Source of the DNA: Sideroxydans sp.
Lineage (GTDB): Bacteria > Pseudomonadota > Gammaproteobacteria > Burkholderiales > Gallionellaceae
Length of the DNA stretch: 43,947 nucleotides
Direction: 5' to 3'
NCBI GenBank assembly: GCA_013140695.1
Contig: JABFSI010000112.1
Location: 1 to 43,947 of the forward strand
Part shown: piece after piece, positions 19,546-28,227 of the stretch
Numbering within the stretch: the first letter of the stretch is position 1
How the letters are laid out: every line of letters begins with the position of its first letter
Program-made: the position numbers and the translations under genes
The notes under the pieces: model-generated
Seen by the model: only the letters and a program-made list of their open reading frames with translations
The model's database searches: none
What the model was told of the DNA's origin: nothing

Positions 19546-19915
19546 GGGGGTGACATGGCTTCGACGTGGGCTACAAAGCAGTGTAGGGCATACCGAGGAC
19601 CCGCAACCTCGTAAATCAGCTGGAAAACCAATAGTCGCAAACGACGAAAAGTACTCTCTAGCCGCTTAACCGGTTAGACCTCACACCCTGCTGTCCATGG
19701 AGGGGCTCAAGGCCGCAATGCCGCGATGAGTGAGGTCATCTACATGGAATCGTGTCGTGCAGGGTCACTTTGTACGAAGCTAAAACTAAGGTGACTCGTC
19801 CTGTAGCAGCCTGTCGGTTGGCGTTTGCGGGATAAAATCAAATAACTAGACTAAGTATGTAGAACTGCCTGTAGAGGGCTTGCGGACGGGGGTTCAATTC
19901 CCCCCACCTCCACCA
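19546..19915 (+). ncRNA. ssrA: Transfer-messenger RNA
   Basis: A one-piece tmRNA. The 5' GGGGGTG (19546-19552) pairs with CACCTCC before the terminal ACCA (19905-19915). A tRNA-like T arm (GGGGGTTCAATTCCCCC) precedes the 3' end. The tag reading frame at 19637-19669 is GCA AAC GAC GAA AAG TAC TCT CTA GCC GCT TAA, giving ANDEKYSLAA, close to the usual ANDE(N/R)YALAA. The RNA rescues stalled ribosomes and marks the nascent chain for proteolysis with SmpB. Its 3' end is a classic integration site and an integrase gene lies directly downstream. The mature 3' CCA is encoded. Confidence 0.97.
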
Positions 19916-19936
19916 ATAATACCCCCAACGGGGTCC

Positions 19937-19963
19937 AACGCCGTCCTAGATACGGCGTTTTTC
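19937..19963 (+). terminator. Rho-independent terminator after ssrA
   Basis: AACGCCGT (19937-19944) pairs with ACGGCGTT (19952-19959) around a 7-base loop, followed by a T run (TTTTTC). It lies 21 bases after the tmRNA 3' end. If the integrated element starts at the ssrA 3' end, this terminator is supplied by the element. Confidence 0.85.
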
Positions 19964-20076
19964 TTGGCACCTAGGCCTATTCATAGTCCAACAAAGTATT
20001 GCGCAATCCGACAACATCCGACCATAATGGGGGTATCAACGGGGGTATTTTAATAAATCGAACTAGGAGATTTTGT

Positions 20077-21330
20077 ATGTCTGGGGGTATCGGCGGAAAA
20101 CTGTCAGATAAGGCTTGCAAGGCATTCGTGTCTCAAAAAGCCCATGGGAAGAAGCTTCCAGATGGAGGCGGGCTGCATCTCTTTATAACTCCGGCAGGTG
20201 GTGCCACTTGGCGCATCAAATACAGAATCAACGGCAAGGAAAAACTTTACTCAATTGGCAGTTACCCAGCCGTTTCCTTGGCCGCCGCACGAGTTGAACT
20301 ATCAGAGGTTAAAGCCCTACTTCGAGAGAATAAAGATCCGGTCACTCAGCGCCGCGTCAATCGCGCGGAAGCTAGCGCCGCTGGCGACGACACTTTTCAA
20401 GCTATCGCAGGGGAATGGCTGAAAATGAAACAAAAGGAATGGAGTGCAGGCCATTTCACTAAATCGACACGCGCTTTTGAGCGAGATATTTACCCCATCA
20501 TCGGCAAGCTCCCCATTGCCAGCATCACCCCAGCCATCGTAGCAAAGACTGTTGAAGACATTAACAAGCGAGGTGTTCTTGAAACGGCCACCCGAATCCT
20601 CCAGCATCTGAATGGGGTATTTCGCTTCTCTCAAGCCAAAGGTTTATGTCGGGACAACCCTGCTCTCCCAGCTCGCGAGATACTTCCTCGAAAAAAGAAT
20701 AGCGGACGAATGAATGCGCTGCTTGACTGGATGTCATTAGGCGATTTGTTGCGACGCGCTGACATGGCCAGAATTTCCCCATCCGTGCGCATGGCTCATC
20801 GTCTGATCGCATTCACGGCAATGCGAATCGGTAATGTTGTTGAGGCAGAGTGGAAAGAATTTCATCTAGATGAAGATCAGCCTGTTTGGATTATTCCGCG
20901 CGCCAAAATGAAAGTGACTTCCCGACCTATCGACCACCGCGTCCCGCTTTGTGAAGAGATTGCAATAGAGCTACGTGAGTGGAAAAACAAAATAGGTGGC
21001 AAGGGCTATGTATTCCCCTCTCCCACAGGAGGCAAACACATCGGATGCGAATCCATCGAGAAGGTGTACCGCATCACGCTGAAACTAAGCGGTAAGCATT
21101 CGCCTCACGGCTGGCGCAGCGCCTTCTCTACTCTAGCCCGCGATAACGGTACAGCTCGCGATGTAGTGGAACTTGCCCTAGATCATGCTCATGACAACGA
21201 AGTCGCACGGGCATACGACCGAGGCGAACGATTTGAGAAGCGCGTCAAGCTCCTCAAATGGTGGGGATCGCAACTTGCATCAGCTCAACGCGGGGCGATG
21301 ATTATTCCGCTAAAAACAAAAGCGGCTTAA
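20077..21330 (+). CDS. int: P4-type tyrosine integrase of an ssrA-targeting element
   Basis: 417 residues from the ATG at 20077, which has AGGAG ten bases upstream. The N-terminal DUF4102-like arm-binding domain (KLSDKACKAF...LPDGGGLHLFI...YSIGSYPAVSLAAAR) is followed by a core-binding domain and the catalytic domain. Catalytic residues visible are Arg250 (FTAMRIGN), His344/Arg347 (PHGWRSAF), His370 (LALDHAHDN) and the nucleophile Tyr380 (ARAYDRG). This family integrates genomic islands into tRNA and tmRNA 3' ends, matching its position just after ssrA. It would also excise the element with a helper such as the AlpA-like protein at 22449. Confidence 0.93.
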   Translation: MSGGIGGKLSDKACKAFVSQKAHGKKLPDGGGLHLFITPAGGATWRIKYRINGKEKLYSIGSYPAVSLAAARVELSEVKALLRENKDPVTQRRVNRAEASAAGDDTFQAIAGEWLKMKQKEWSAGHFTKSTRAFERDIYPIIGKLPIASITPAIVAKTVEDINKRGVLETATRILQHLNGVFRFSQAKGLCRDNPALPAREILPRKKNSGRMNALLDWMSLGDLLRRADMARISPSVRMAHRLIAFTAMRIGNVVEAEWKEFHLDEDQPVWIIPRAKMKVTSRPIDHRVPLCEEIAIELREWKNKIGGKGYVFPSPTGGKHIGCESIEKVYRITLKLSGKHSPHGWRSAFSTLARDNGTARDVVELALDHAHDNEVARAYDRGERFEKRVKLLKWWGSQLASAQRGAMIIPLKTKAA

Positions 21331-21350
21331 CTCGAATTGAAAGGTTCGTT

Positions 21351-22310
21351 ATGGTTTTTTACCGGAAATTTAACAAATTCTCCCCTTTATCTGGTGACGT
21401 TCCATCTCTTCCGCTTACATCTCTTCCTGCAATTGCAGACAGAGCTAGGGTAATGCTAAGAGAGTTCTCCGAAGAACAATTTGAGATGGCGGCAAAAAGA
21501 ATATACCGTGAACTTGATGATCATTTTCACAAGCAAAAAGAAAATGCGATTTCACGTCTACTCAACGACACGAATGCTGGTGATGAATCGTTGGGTAGGT
21601 TTTTTGATTGGGATGAAGGCACTAGTGGAAATGGGCGCTGGCTTTTCAAAGCTGAAATGGAAGATAAGCTTTGTATCCCAACCGCCACGAACAGCAGTGA
21701 AGTTGACGCACTCAGAAACATAATTGACGACCGAGATTACATTGGCTGGAACGAAGCCACTTTGCCAAAGCCCCGGGAATTCCCAGAGGGCCGTGACTTT
21801 CAACTTTTTGCCGTTCTGGCTCTATGGCTGCTAGCGGATGCGCTGAACTTTCTGAACCAGAAGGCCGTTGACCTATCCATTGCTGGCGAACACGCATTGA
21901 AAGCGATGGACGCTGTTTGCTATGCCGAACACTTGTATGAATCTGCATGGCTTGTGTCATACACCAAAAATGTAAACGAAGAAGCGCAGGCGGAAGCACT
22001 GCTCAGACAAAGATTCGAGCATCAGGAATTGCTGCGGCATTCTGAAAAGATGCGCCTAGAGCAAATGCGCGAGGAAATGTCCAAAAAATCAGAGAAATTG
22101 AACCTGATTCGCCATGCGAAGAACCACGAGGCGAAACAATTAGTAATCGATGAATGGAAAAAACGTCCATCTGCATTTATTAGCGCAGAAAAAGCTGGCG
22201 GTCATTTCGCAGACTGGCTCGAAGCAAAGGGGTTCAAGAAGTATGAACCAAGGACGGTTACGACTTGGATCCGAAGCTACGCAAAGGAAGTAGGAATCCG
22301 CCTTAGATAG
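21351..22310 (+). CDS. Unknown element protein with charged coiled coil
   Basis: About 319 residues from MVFYRKFNKF at 21351, with GAAAGG upstream, starting 20 bases after the integrase stop. The middle contains a hydrophobic helix (LFAVLALWLLADALNFL). The C-terminal third is strongly charged and helical (KMRLEQMREEMSKKSEKLN) and ends with a conserved-looking KRPSAFISAEKAGGHFADWL...EPRTVTTWIR segment. Proteins with this kind of C-terminus often accompany P4-type integrases on genomic islands, and the tail may form a helix-turn-helix-like DNA-binding unit. No function can be assigned. Confidence 0.7.
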   Translation: MVFYRKFNKFSPLSGDVPSLPLTSLPAIADRARVMLREFSEEQFEMAAKRIYRELDDHFHKQKENAISRLLNDTNAGDESLGRFFDWDEGTSGNGRWLFKAEMEDKLCIPTATNSSEVDALRNIIDDRDYIGWNEATLPKPREFPEGRDFQLFAVLALWLLADALNFLNQKAVDLSIAGEHALKAMDAVCYAEHLYESAWLVSYTKNVNEEAQAEALLRQRFEHQELLRHSEKMRLEQMREEMSKKSEKLNLIRHAKNHEAKQLVIDEWKKRPSAFISAEKAGGHFADWLEAKGFKKYEPRTVTTWIRSYAKEVGIRLR

Positions 22311-22403
22311 TCAGTCTCCGTTGGAGACCGCACGGCCTCCAGCGGCTCATGCACTGTCTCCGCCAGATACGCATTTCGCCATCGAAACAGCATAACTAAG
22401 ATT

Positions 22404-22440
22404 CTCCCATCGGCCAGCAATGGCCTTACTTAGACGGGAG
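22404..22440 (+). promoter_or_regulatory. Hairpin that could mask the ribosome binding site of the AlpA-like gene
   Basis: CTCCC (22404-22408) is complementary to GGGAG (22436-22440), the ribosome binding site eight bases before the AlpA-like start. Between them GGCC-N6-GGCC forms an inner stem. CTAAG (22396-22400) could pair with CTTAG (22429-22433), crossing the first pairing. Translational control is an inference from complementarity only. Confidence 0.35.
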
Positions 22441-22448
22441 TAGTCCAA

Positions 22449-22664
22449 ATGAATCACCTTCCTGAAACAGGCTTTCTTCGCCTCGCCCAAATCATCGGCA
22501 ACCCAGCGGCAAAACCTCCCGTTCCCGCAGTGATCCCTGTAAGCAAATCGACATGGTGGGAGGGTGTCAAGTCAGGCCGCTATCCAAAACCAGTGCGGAC
22601 TCTGGGGGTACGCATTACTGCGTGGCGGGTCGAAGATATACGTTCCTTGATTGATGCAGCTTAA
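22449..22664 (+). CDS. AlpA-family regulator / excisionase-like protein
   Basis: A 71-residue winged helix-turn-helix protein. GFLRLAQIIG, IPVSKSTWWEGVKSGRYPKPVR and ITAWRVEDIRSLID match the AlpA/MerR-like fold (recognise phrase: start of helix 2 'VSKSTWW', wing 'YPKPVRTLG', tryptophan 'AWR'). AlpA proteins activate integrase genes or act as recombination directionality factors on P4-like elements. GGGAG precedes the start. It is probably the excision switch of this element, inferred from family and position. Confidence 0.82.
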   Translation: MNHLPETGFLRLAQIIGNPAAKPPVPAVIPVSKSTWWEGVKSGRYPKPVRTLGVRITAWRVEDIRSLIDAA

Positions 22665-22681
22665 GTGCATAGAGCTGCAAG

Positions 22682-23275
22682 ATGAGCCAAAACCGAAGCG
22701 CACCAGCCTACCAAGAATACGCAGCAGCACTCTTGGCACAACTTCCATTCCGAACTATGTCACTACAAGCAAGAGGCCTGCTCTACACCATGCGTCTGGA
22801 ATGCTGGGTAAATATTCGCCTTCCGCATGCCCCCTATGACTTGGCAAAAGTCCTAGGGGTACCACATGCTCAAATTATTGACTCTCTAGCCGCCGTAATG
22901 CCGTTTTTCCATGTTGTGGATGATTTCATTGTCAGCCCTGAACTGGAGAACTACCGAGCGTATTTGGCTGACCGCAAGGACAAACAAAGCAGGGGTGGAA
23001 AGATGGGTTCGGCCATCACAAACCGCAAACGCGACCACGCCACAATGCAAGATTCCAATAAAGTTCCAAGTATCACACCGAGAGACTCGCGACTTACTCG
23101 TCGGGTCGGTCGCGTCTCCTTAGTAAAGTCAAACACAGAAAAGCCAATTCCAAAACAGTCTTCAGGGACGAGGGGTGATCCGTTTGTTTCTGAGTATGAG
23201 GCCGCCGAAAGTTGTTCTGCGGATGCTTACGCCCAAGCCAGCGGGAGCAGACATGTCTTGGGAAGCAAAACCTGA
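22682..23275 (+). CDS. Unknown element protein, possibly replication-related
   Basis: 197 residues. The N-terminal ~100 residues (SLQARGLLYTMRLECWVN...YDLAKVLGV...DDFIVSPELENYRAYLADRKDKQSRGGK) resemble the DUF1376/YdaU-like winged-helix region of phage replication proteins: a residence-time check ('leary' helix), then SPELE and a R-K-rich RGGKMGSA. The rest is low in recognisable features. It starts 17 bases after the AlpA-like gene and its TGA lies two bases before the mobC start, so the three are likely cotranscribed. The assignment is tentative. Confidence 0.6.
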   Translation: MSQNRSAPAYQEYAAALLAQLPFRTMSLQARGLLYTMRLECWVNIRLPHAPYDLAKVLGVPHAQIIDSLAAVMPFFHVVDDFIVSPELENYRAYLADRKDKQSRGGKMGSAITNRKRDHATMQDSNKVPSITPRDSRLTRRVGRVSLVKSNTEKPIPKQSSGTRGDPFVSEYEAAESCSADAYAQASGSRHVLGSKT

Positions 23276-23277
23276 CC

Positions 23278-23604
23278 ATGGCAAAGCCGTTCAAAAAATT
23301 GCCGGAGGCTGAAAAGCGAAAAATCCGCTATGAAATTCTCCTCTCACAAAAAGAGGCAGAGGAGATTCGTACTTTTGCTCGAATCAGAAATTTATCGGTA
23401 GCTGACTTCATGCGCCGGGCGTCGTTGGGGCGCAGAGCAGATGTCCGCTATGAAACAGAGATTGTCCTGTGTCTGCGCGAAATTGTTCAATCGATTCGTC
23501 AACTACATGCCACTTTTTCAGCAAAAGATATTCCACTCCCCATAGACCAATTGGGGACGCTAATTGATCAAGCTTTAGCCGCAATGTTGCGGATAAGTAA
23601 GTGA
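23278..23604 (+). CDS. mobC: MobC-like relaxosome accessory protein
   Basis: 108 residues from MAKPFKKLPEAEK at 23278. The region ILLSQKEAEEIRTFARIRNLSVADFMRRASLG is the ribbon-helix-helix core of bacterial mobilisation protein MobC. MobC melts DNA at oriT and helps the relaxase reach its nick site. It starts two bases after the previous stop. The relaxase itself is 0.7 kb downstream, separated by one unknown gene. Confidence 0.82.
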   Translation: MAKPFKKLPEAEKRKIRYEILLSQKEAEEIRTFARIRNLSVADFMRRASLGRRADVRYETEIVLCLREIVQSIRQLHATFSAKDIPLPIDQLGTLIDQALAAMLRISK

Positions 23605-23688
23605 AATGCGGATCGGGTTATCAGATCAGTCTATTGATCGACTTCACAGAACATCACTAGCCATCCTAACTAAATAAGGAGAAATACC

Positions 23689-24303
23689 ATGAGTTTTATG
23701 TCTGCTACCGAAATAGGAAAAAAACTGGGGCTTAGCTATCAAAAAGTCAACAAAGTGCTAGCTGAGAATGGTCTATACGATGGGACTTCTAGACGTCCCA
23801 CGGCACATGCACTGGAAAATGGATTGGCTGAAATAAAATCAACAGAAAGCAGATTCACCGGAAAGACTGTTGAATTCAACGCGTGGGATTTTGGCAAGTT
23901 GGCAACGCTTTTCCCAAAACCAAAGAAACAAGTAAAGAAACAAGTAAAGACGATTCACCTTCGCACTTCAGAAGATGCGTATGACCAGATTTGCATCACT
24001 CTCTCCGACTTCGGCAACATGCTGAAAATTGATCCCGACATAAATACAAATGGCATAAGTGGGGAAGCTCATGATGCAGTGGTTCAGGCGTATTTTGGAG
24101 ACCTGCATTACTGTAACGGGCTGCTGCTTCTCCATCATCACTTCAAACCACACGAAGCATTAAACGCACAGCTTGTCACTCTACGCGTTGCCGCCGAATT
24201 GCATAAAGCAGCAAAATGCATCAACCCTAAAAGAGCGAACTCCAATCTTCATGCGATTGAGATAACCACGCAGTGGCTGTGCGACATGGCCCAAAAACCA
24301 TAG
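23689..24303 (+). CDS. Unknown protein with N-terminal helix-turn-helix
   Basis: 204 residues. The start SATEIGKKLGLSYQKVNKVLAENGLYDG...PTAHALENG resembles the winged helix-turn-helix found at the N-terminus of phage and plasmid accessory proteins. KPKKQVKKQVKT is encoded by a 12-base tandem duplication. The C-terminal ~100 residues are helical and rich in His and Leu (YCNGLLLLHHHFKPHEALNAQL). It lies between mobC and the relaxase and ends ten bases before it, which suggests a role in DNA processing or element regulation, but no function is known. Confidence 0.65.
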   Translation: MSFMSATEIGKKLGLSYQKVNKVLAENGLYDGTSRRPTAHALENGLAEIKSTESRFTGKTVEFNAWDFGKLATLFPKPKKQVKKQVKTIHLRTSEDAYDQICITLSDFGNMLKIDPDINTNGISGEAHDAVVQAYFGDLHYCNGLLLLHHHFKPHEALNAQLVTLRVAAELHKAAKCINPKRANSNLHAIEITTQWLCDMAQKP

Positions 24304-24313
24304 CGCACCTCAC

Positions 24314-26668
24314 ATGCTCCCCATTATTCTTGATAAACGTAAATCAGAAATCAGATCCTGTCGTGCCTTCAATAAACTCATCATTTATGTCGAAGGTGGT
24401 ACCTCCAAGAATCAACTGCAGCCAATTACACAGAATCAAAAATTCAAAGACATTCTCAATTACACAACCCAACATCAAGCCAATGCGCGTGCCAAGGAAA
24501 AATGCATTGCCATCCGCACTCATGGAGTGACTGATATAACCGCAGCAACAATTGAGATGAACGCCGTGGCAGCAAGGAACACTCGATGCAAAGATCCTGC
24601 ATTTCACTTTGTTCTGACTTGGCCTGAACACGAACACCCGAACTCAGATGCAATTTTCGACGCTGCCGAGCATGCAATCCAATCCCTAGGCTTAGATGAT
24701 CATCAATATGTCTTGGCCATTCACGTAAACACTGACAACATTCATTGCCACGCCGCCGTCAATCGCATTCACCCCGACACTTATAAATCCAGAAATGTCG
24801 AGTGGGCGCATAGAACAATTCATTTGGCCGCGCGCCAAAGCGAGATCAAGCATGGGTGGATGCATGACAACGGTATTTACATCGCAAAGATCGACGGCCA
24901 GAACAAGAAATCCATTATTCTCAACCCGGATCACGATCACACAAACCATACGCCTCGTCGTGTTGAGAATAACAAGAGCGCACTACCTACTTGGCACGAT
25001 CCGGACAGTCTGGATTCATGGCTCAATCTCAAGGTTGCCAAAGCCCTGAAACAGGCACTCCCCACCTTGTCGAGCTGGCAAGCGCTGCACACTTGGCTGG
25101 CTTACCAAGGCATCACCCTGACCGATACCGGAGGTGGAGGGATGCGGCTGCATGCCACATCGCAGGTGACCGGCGAGGTCTTCGATCTCCCTCTCAGCAA
25201 AGGGCTGAAAATCCTAAAGCGTGGTGAGCTGGAAAAACACTGGGGTAAATTCGACAAGGAACAACCAACCAGTGTTGAACTGAAAGCAGATAAGGCTGGT
25301 AGCCAAACAAGTTTCGCCCGCGACAATTCAAAGCGCGAGGAGCGCCGCGAACAACGTGCTGCTGCTCGTGCTGATCTGCGTCAGCGCTTTTCGCAATATC
25401 GGCGCTTTGTCCACGAAAGCGATGTTGACCACTTCAAGCGCTCAAAAGAAATACGCGCCGAGCGCAACCAATCACTCAAAAAGATTGAGGAGGAAGCCAA
25501 AGCCCTGCGATCGGGTTCTCTTCTTACGTGGCCGATTACCGTAAAAGGCAGTCTGCTCAGCATGGCCGCTATTCACCTTGATGTCTCTCGCCGCAGGCTA
25601 GAGGCTGAAGCCCTCTCCCAGACAAAGATGCAATCACTGCGCACCATACGTCTGCCGCCGTTAGTCTGGCGAGAGTGGCTGTACGAACAGGCTAATCTCG
25701 GGGATCAGGCTGCCTTGTCAGCCTTGCGCGGCATTGTCTATCAGGCGCAGCGCGATGCTAAGCATGGAAGCAACAATGCTTTGGTGCCCGTCGAAGCAGA
25801 AGCCAACACCCACGAGTCTCGTGAACTGCAATTCCACAAGGCAATGGCCCGTTTGCTTGAAGGAGAACGAAAAGAAGTTGCTATCCGGCCAGCGCGAAGC
25901 GATGCCATGCGCCCATATGAGGCTGACGCTCTCCTCATCAAACACATTGGCATAAAGTGGTACGTCACGGGGAACGGCAACGTCGCATATAGCGATCAGA
26001 ATGGCGGGCACCTGTTCACCGACCGGGGAAATCGTGTGACTTTTGACCGAGTCTTCGTAAGCGATGATGACATCCGCCTGGCTCTCATTCATGCACAGCA
26101 GAAATTCGGCAACGAACTTACCCTGACGGGCGACGATCCTGTTTTTAACGTAAGAATGGCCTGCCTAGCTGATGACATGGGGATGAGCATATTGAACCCG
26201 AACATGCAGCAGGTAATAGCGAATCACCGTAGCGAGCGAGTGATGAAAACCACTCCGCCTGCACCAACTGAACCAACCCCATCGGAAGAGGTTGTCGTTC
26301 CATCTAACTATCCAGCGCAGGGGGAAGGTTTGCGGCAAGAGTCCGAGCTAGCCAATCAACTCGACTTGCCTGCTAGTCAAGAGCGCCTGTGCGCCATGGT
26401 GCTAGCGATTGACCCGCGTGCGGAATTTGTAATCCCGGACATATCCCTTTGTCACACGATCTACAGCGGCCCGGTTGTCGCTACATATACAGCAGAGGAC
26501 CCAGCCCTAGGCTTCGCCCAGCACCTTGGCCGAAGTGTATATGCGCTACACCCAACCAATGCACCAGAGCATCCCAAGAATACCAGCCTCGAAATCCAGT
26601 ATCGTGAAGGCTTGCCCATCGTCACGATCCCAATTCTCAATATCGGAAAAAATGGAAAGGGAATTTAA
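24314..26668 (+). CDS. MOBP-type relaxase with LPD7-like domain
   Basis: 784 residues. The N-terminal ~250 residues are a MobA/VirD2-type relaxase: a candidate nicking tyrosine in KLIIYVEGG (Tyr25) and the metal-binding histidine motif HVNTDNIHCHAAVN (His137, His144, His146). A basic, charged helical region follows (~330-420). An LPD7-like domain appears in the second half (IKWYVTGNGNVAYSDQNGGHLFTDRG...ALIHAQQKFG), as in IncP TraI-like proteins. The relaxase would nick oriT and lead the DNA strand into a recipient, using a conjugation pore from another element since none is encoded here. Its 24-base gap to the convergent AAA+ gene leaves little room for a terminator. Confidence 0.88.
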   Translation: MLPIILDKRKSEIRSCRAFNKLIIYVEGGTSKNQLQPITQNQKFKDILNYTTQHQANARAKEKCIAIRTHGVTDITAATIEMNAVAARNTRCKDPAFHFVLTWPEHEHPNSDAIFDAAEHAIQSLGLDDHQYVLAIHVNTDNIHCHAAVNRIHPDTYKSRNVEWAHRTIHLAARQSEIKHGWMHDNGIYIAKIDGQNKKSIILNPDHDHTNHTPRRVENNKSALPTWHDPDSLDSWLNLKVAKALKQALPTLSSWQALHTWLAYQGITLTDTGGGGMRLHATSQVTGEVFDLPLSKGLKILKRGELEKHWGKFDKEQPTSVELKADKAGSQTSFARDNSKREERREQRAAARADLRQRFSQYRRFVHESDVDHFKRSKEIRAERNQSLKKIEEEAKALRSGSLLTWPITVKGSLLSMAAIHLDVSRRRLEAEALSQTKMQSLRTIRLPPLVWREWLYEQANLGDQAALSALRGIVYQAQRDAKHGSNNALVPVEAEANTHESRELQFHKAMARLLEGERKEVAIRPARSDAMRPYEADALLIKHIGIKWYVTGNGNVAYSDQNGGHLFTDRGNRVTFDRVFVSDDDIRLALIHAQQKFGNELTLTGDDPVFNVRMACLADDMGMSILNPNMQQVIANHRSERVMKTTPPAPTEPTPSEEVVVPSNYPAQGEGLRQESELANQLDLPASQERLCAMVLAIDPRAEFVIPDISLCHTIYSGPVVATYTAEDPALGFAQHLGRSVYALHPTNAPEHPKNTSLEIQYREGLPIVTIPILNIGKNGKGI

Positions 26669-26692
26669 GCCACATCTTGAGCAATTGACTCA

Positions 26693-28105
26693 TTAAAATC
26701 CAATTGATCTGACTTCGTTTTTATGTGGAATAACCAACTTCGCCACATCAACTTTCGTACTGATCGCTCTTCCAAATCCTTCTCGCACCAAGTCTGTAGT
26801 TTTTCTAAGATCCAAATCCACGCGCTCAGCTAATTCAAGGCACGCACTCAGATCAAATTCAATTCCATGACGTTTTGTTTTCTTCTGCCATTGAGATATT
26901 TCGCGCTTAATGATGCGCAAACGCTGCGATGGTTCAGGTCGCGGAACATCAAACACATTTACGCGCGATAAAAGTGGCAGCGGCACAGATTCAATCGTGT
27001 TTGCGGTCAAAATGAATATCATGCGGCTGCAATCAAATTCCATTCCAAAAAATATGTCCCTAAAGCATTTGGCGGACCTTGTCTCGAGCAAATCTAGCAG
27101 CGTGGGTAAGATTGGTGAGCTCGAGCTATTTCCTATTTTATCTACCTCATCAATAACGAGAACAGGGGATGAGGACTCACCTTGCGCTAACAAATTAATC
27201 AACGCCCCATACTTCGCGGTTGCCCAGGTTGAGTCACTTCCATTTACTTGGAAGCCTGCTTGTGTACCACCAGCGCTTATCTTTTCCATTCCGACACCCA
27301 ATGCGCCAGCAAGCTCAGATGCTAGGTAGGTCTTTCCAATCCCTGGATCACCCAGCAATAATATTGGTGTGACGTGAAAATCGATTGAGGGCATTGAGCT
27401 CGAAAGGGTGAGATCAAGTTGGAGTCGAGACAACGGCGCCGCAAGATTCTCAAAATTGGCTTTTGCTCTTTCCAACTTAGTGCAGGCTGCCTTTGTATTT
27501 GGAACCACACGGTAACCATCATTAAGGAGTGCATGTTCAAGAACATGCTCCCCCCCTGCTCTCTTATCACGAGGCAGCTCCATCAACTGTTCAATAGCCA
27601 ATTTAACTTGCACGGGATCAAAAATCTGAATACTGCGTCGCGTCCTGTTCTTCTTTGGGGTTCCTTTTACCGGAAACTCTTGCGCAGAGTTCAGTGCCGT
27701 TTTCCAATGCTCGTAACACTTATTAACCAATTGCTGTGCCCGTGCATTGTGAAGATGACTTGTCTTTTCCCAAAATCCATCAAGCCATCGCCTTGTTGTA
27801 AGGTACACGGGAATAGATGCGTATTCTCTTCCCAAGTATGAAAACATTTGTGTCGTAGATTCCCAGCTCGGACTTACCGGATAATTTAGAACATCGAATA
27901 GCGTAGCCCCCTTTTTATCATGGACCAAGCAAAGAGAAACCGCGACAAATAAGTCATTTGAAAACGCGAATGTCACTCTATCCAAAGTGCCGCGTGCGCC
28001 GTCTAAAATATTCGCTAACGCAAATGCATCCCCTAACTCGTACTCGGTCTCTTTGCGGATGAGGGGCCCCAACTCTCGGATAAGAATATTGACATTGCAG
28101 CTCAT
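26693..28105 (-). CDS. AAA+ ATPase, Lon-like, without protease domain
   Basis: 470 residues with AGGAG before the ATG at 28105. The first ~230 residues are unrecognised and partly helical. The AAA+ module follows: Walker A GDPGIGKTY (252-260), Walker B PVLVIDEVDKIG (~314-325), sensor-1 MIFILTANTIESVP and LLSR with a likely arginine finger. The ATPase region resembles the Lon/ClpX group, but no Ser-Lys protease domain follows; the C-terminal ~100 residues look like the small lid domain only. It is read opposite to the mobilization genes. It could be a remodelling ATPase or a defence-type cargo protein; neither can be shown. A 48-bp palindrome lies 74 bases upstream of its start. Confidence 0.75.
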   Translation of the reverse strand: MSCNVNILIRELGPLIRKETEYELGDAFALANILDGARGTLDRVTFAFSNDLFVAVSLCLVHDKKGATLFDVLNYPVSPSWESTTQMFSYLGREYASIPVYLTTRRWLDGFWEKTSHLHNARAQQLVNKCYEHWKTALNSAQEFPVKGTPKKNRTRRSIQIFDPVQVKLAIEQLMELPRDKRAGGEHVLEHALLNDGYRVVPNTKAACTKLERAKANFENLAAPLSRLQLDLTLSSSMPSIDFHVTPILLLGDPGIGKTYLASELAGALGVGMEKISAGGTQAGFQVNGSDSTWATAKYGALINLLAQGESSSPVLVIDEVDKIGNSSSSPILPTLLDLLETRSAKCFRDIFFGMEFDCSRMIFILTANTIESVPLPLLSRVNVFDVPRPEPSQRLRIIKREISQWQKKTKRHGIEFDLSACLELAERVDLDLRKTTDLVREGFGRAISTKVDVAKLVIPHKNEVRSIGF

Positions 28106-28179
28106 TTCTAAACTCCTGTTTTGTGATTTCTAATTCAATCTAACATCAGGGGTAAGTCTAAGCAACTTTTGTCAATTTA

Positions 28180-28227
28180 ATCAAAGTGTTAATAAGGTGT
28201 TAATTAACACCTTATTAACACTTTGAT
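28180..28227. repeat. Perfect 48-bp palindrome upstream of the AAA+ gene
   Basis: The left half ATCAAAGTGTTAATAAGGTG continues with TTAA and is followed by its exact reverse complement with no spacer (centre between 28203 and 28204). Each half carries two GTGTTAA blocks, so four such heptamers are symmetrically placed. It lies in the promoter region of the AAA+ gene. It could be an operator, a replication or transfer site, or a transcription-stopping cruciform; it has no following T run on either strand. Confidence 0.8.

Noticed and set aside
23930..23960. Tandem 12-base repeat (AAGAAACAAGTA twice) as a possible regulatory iteron
   Set aside because: It lies inside an open coding frame and gives the peptide KKQVKKQV; two copies are too few for an iteron array.
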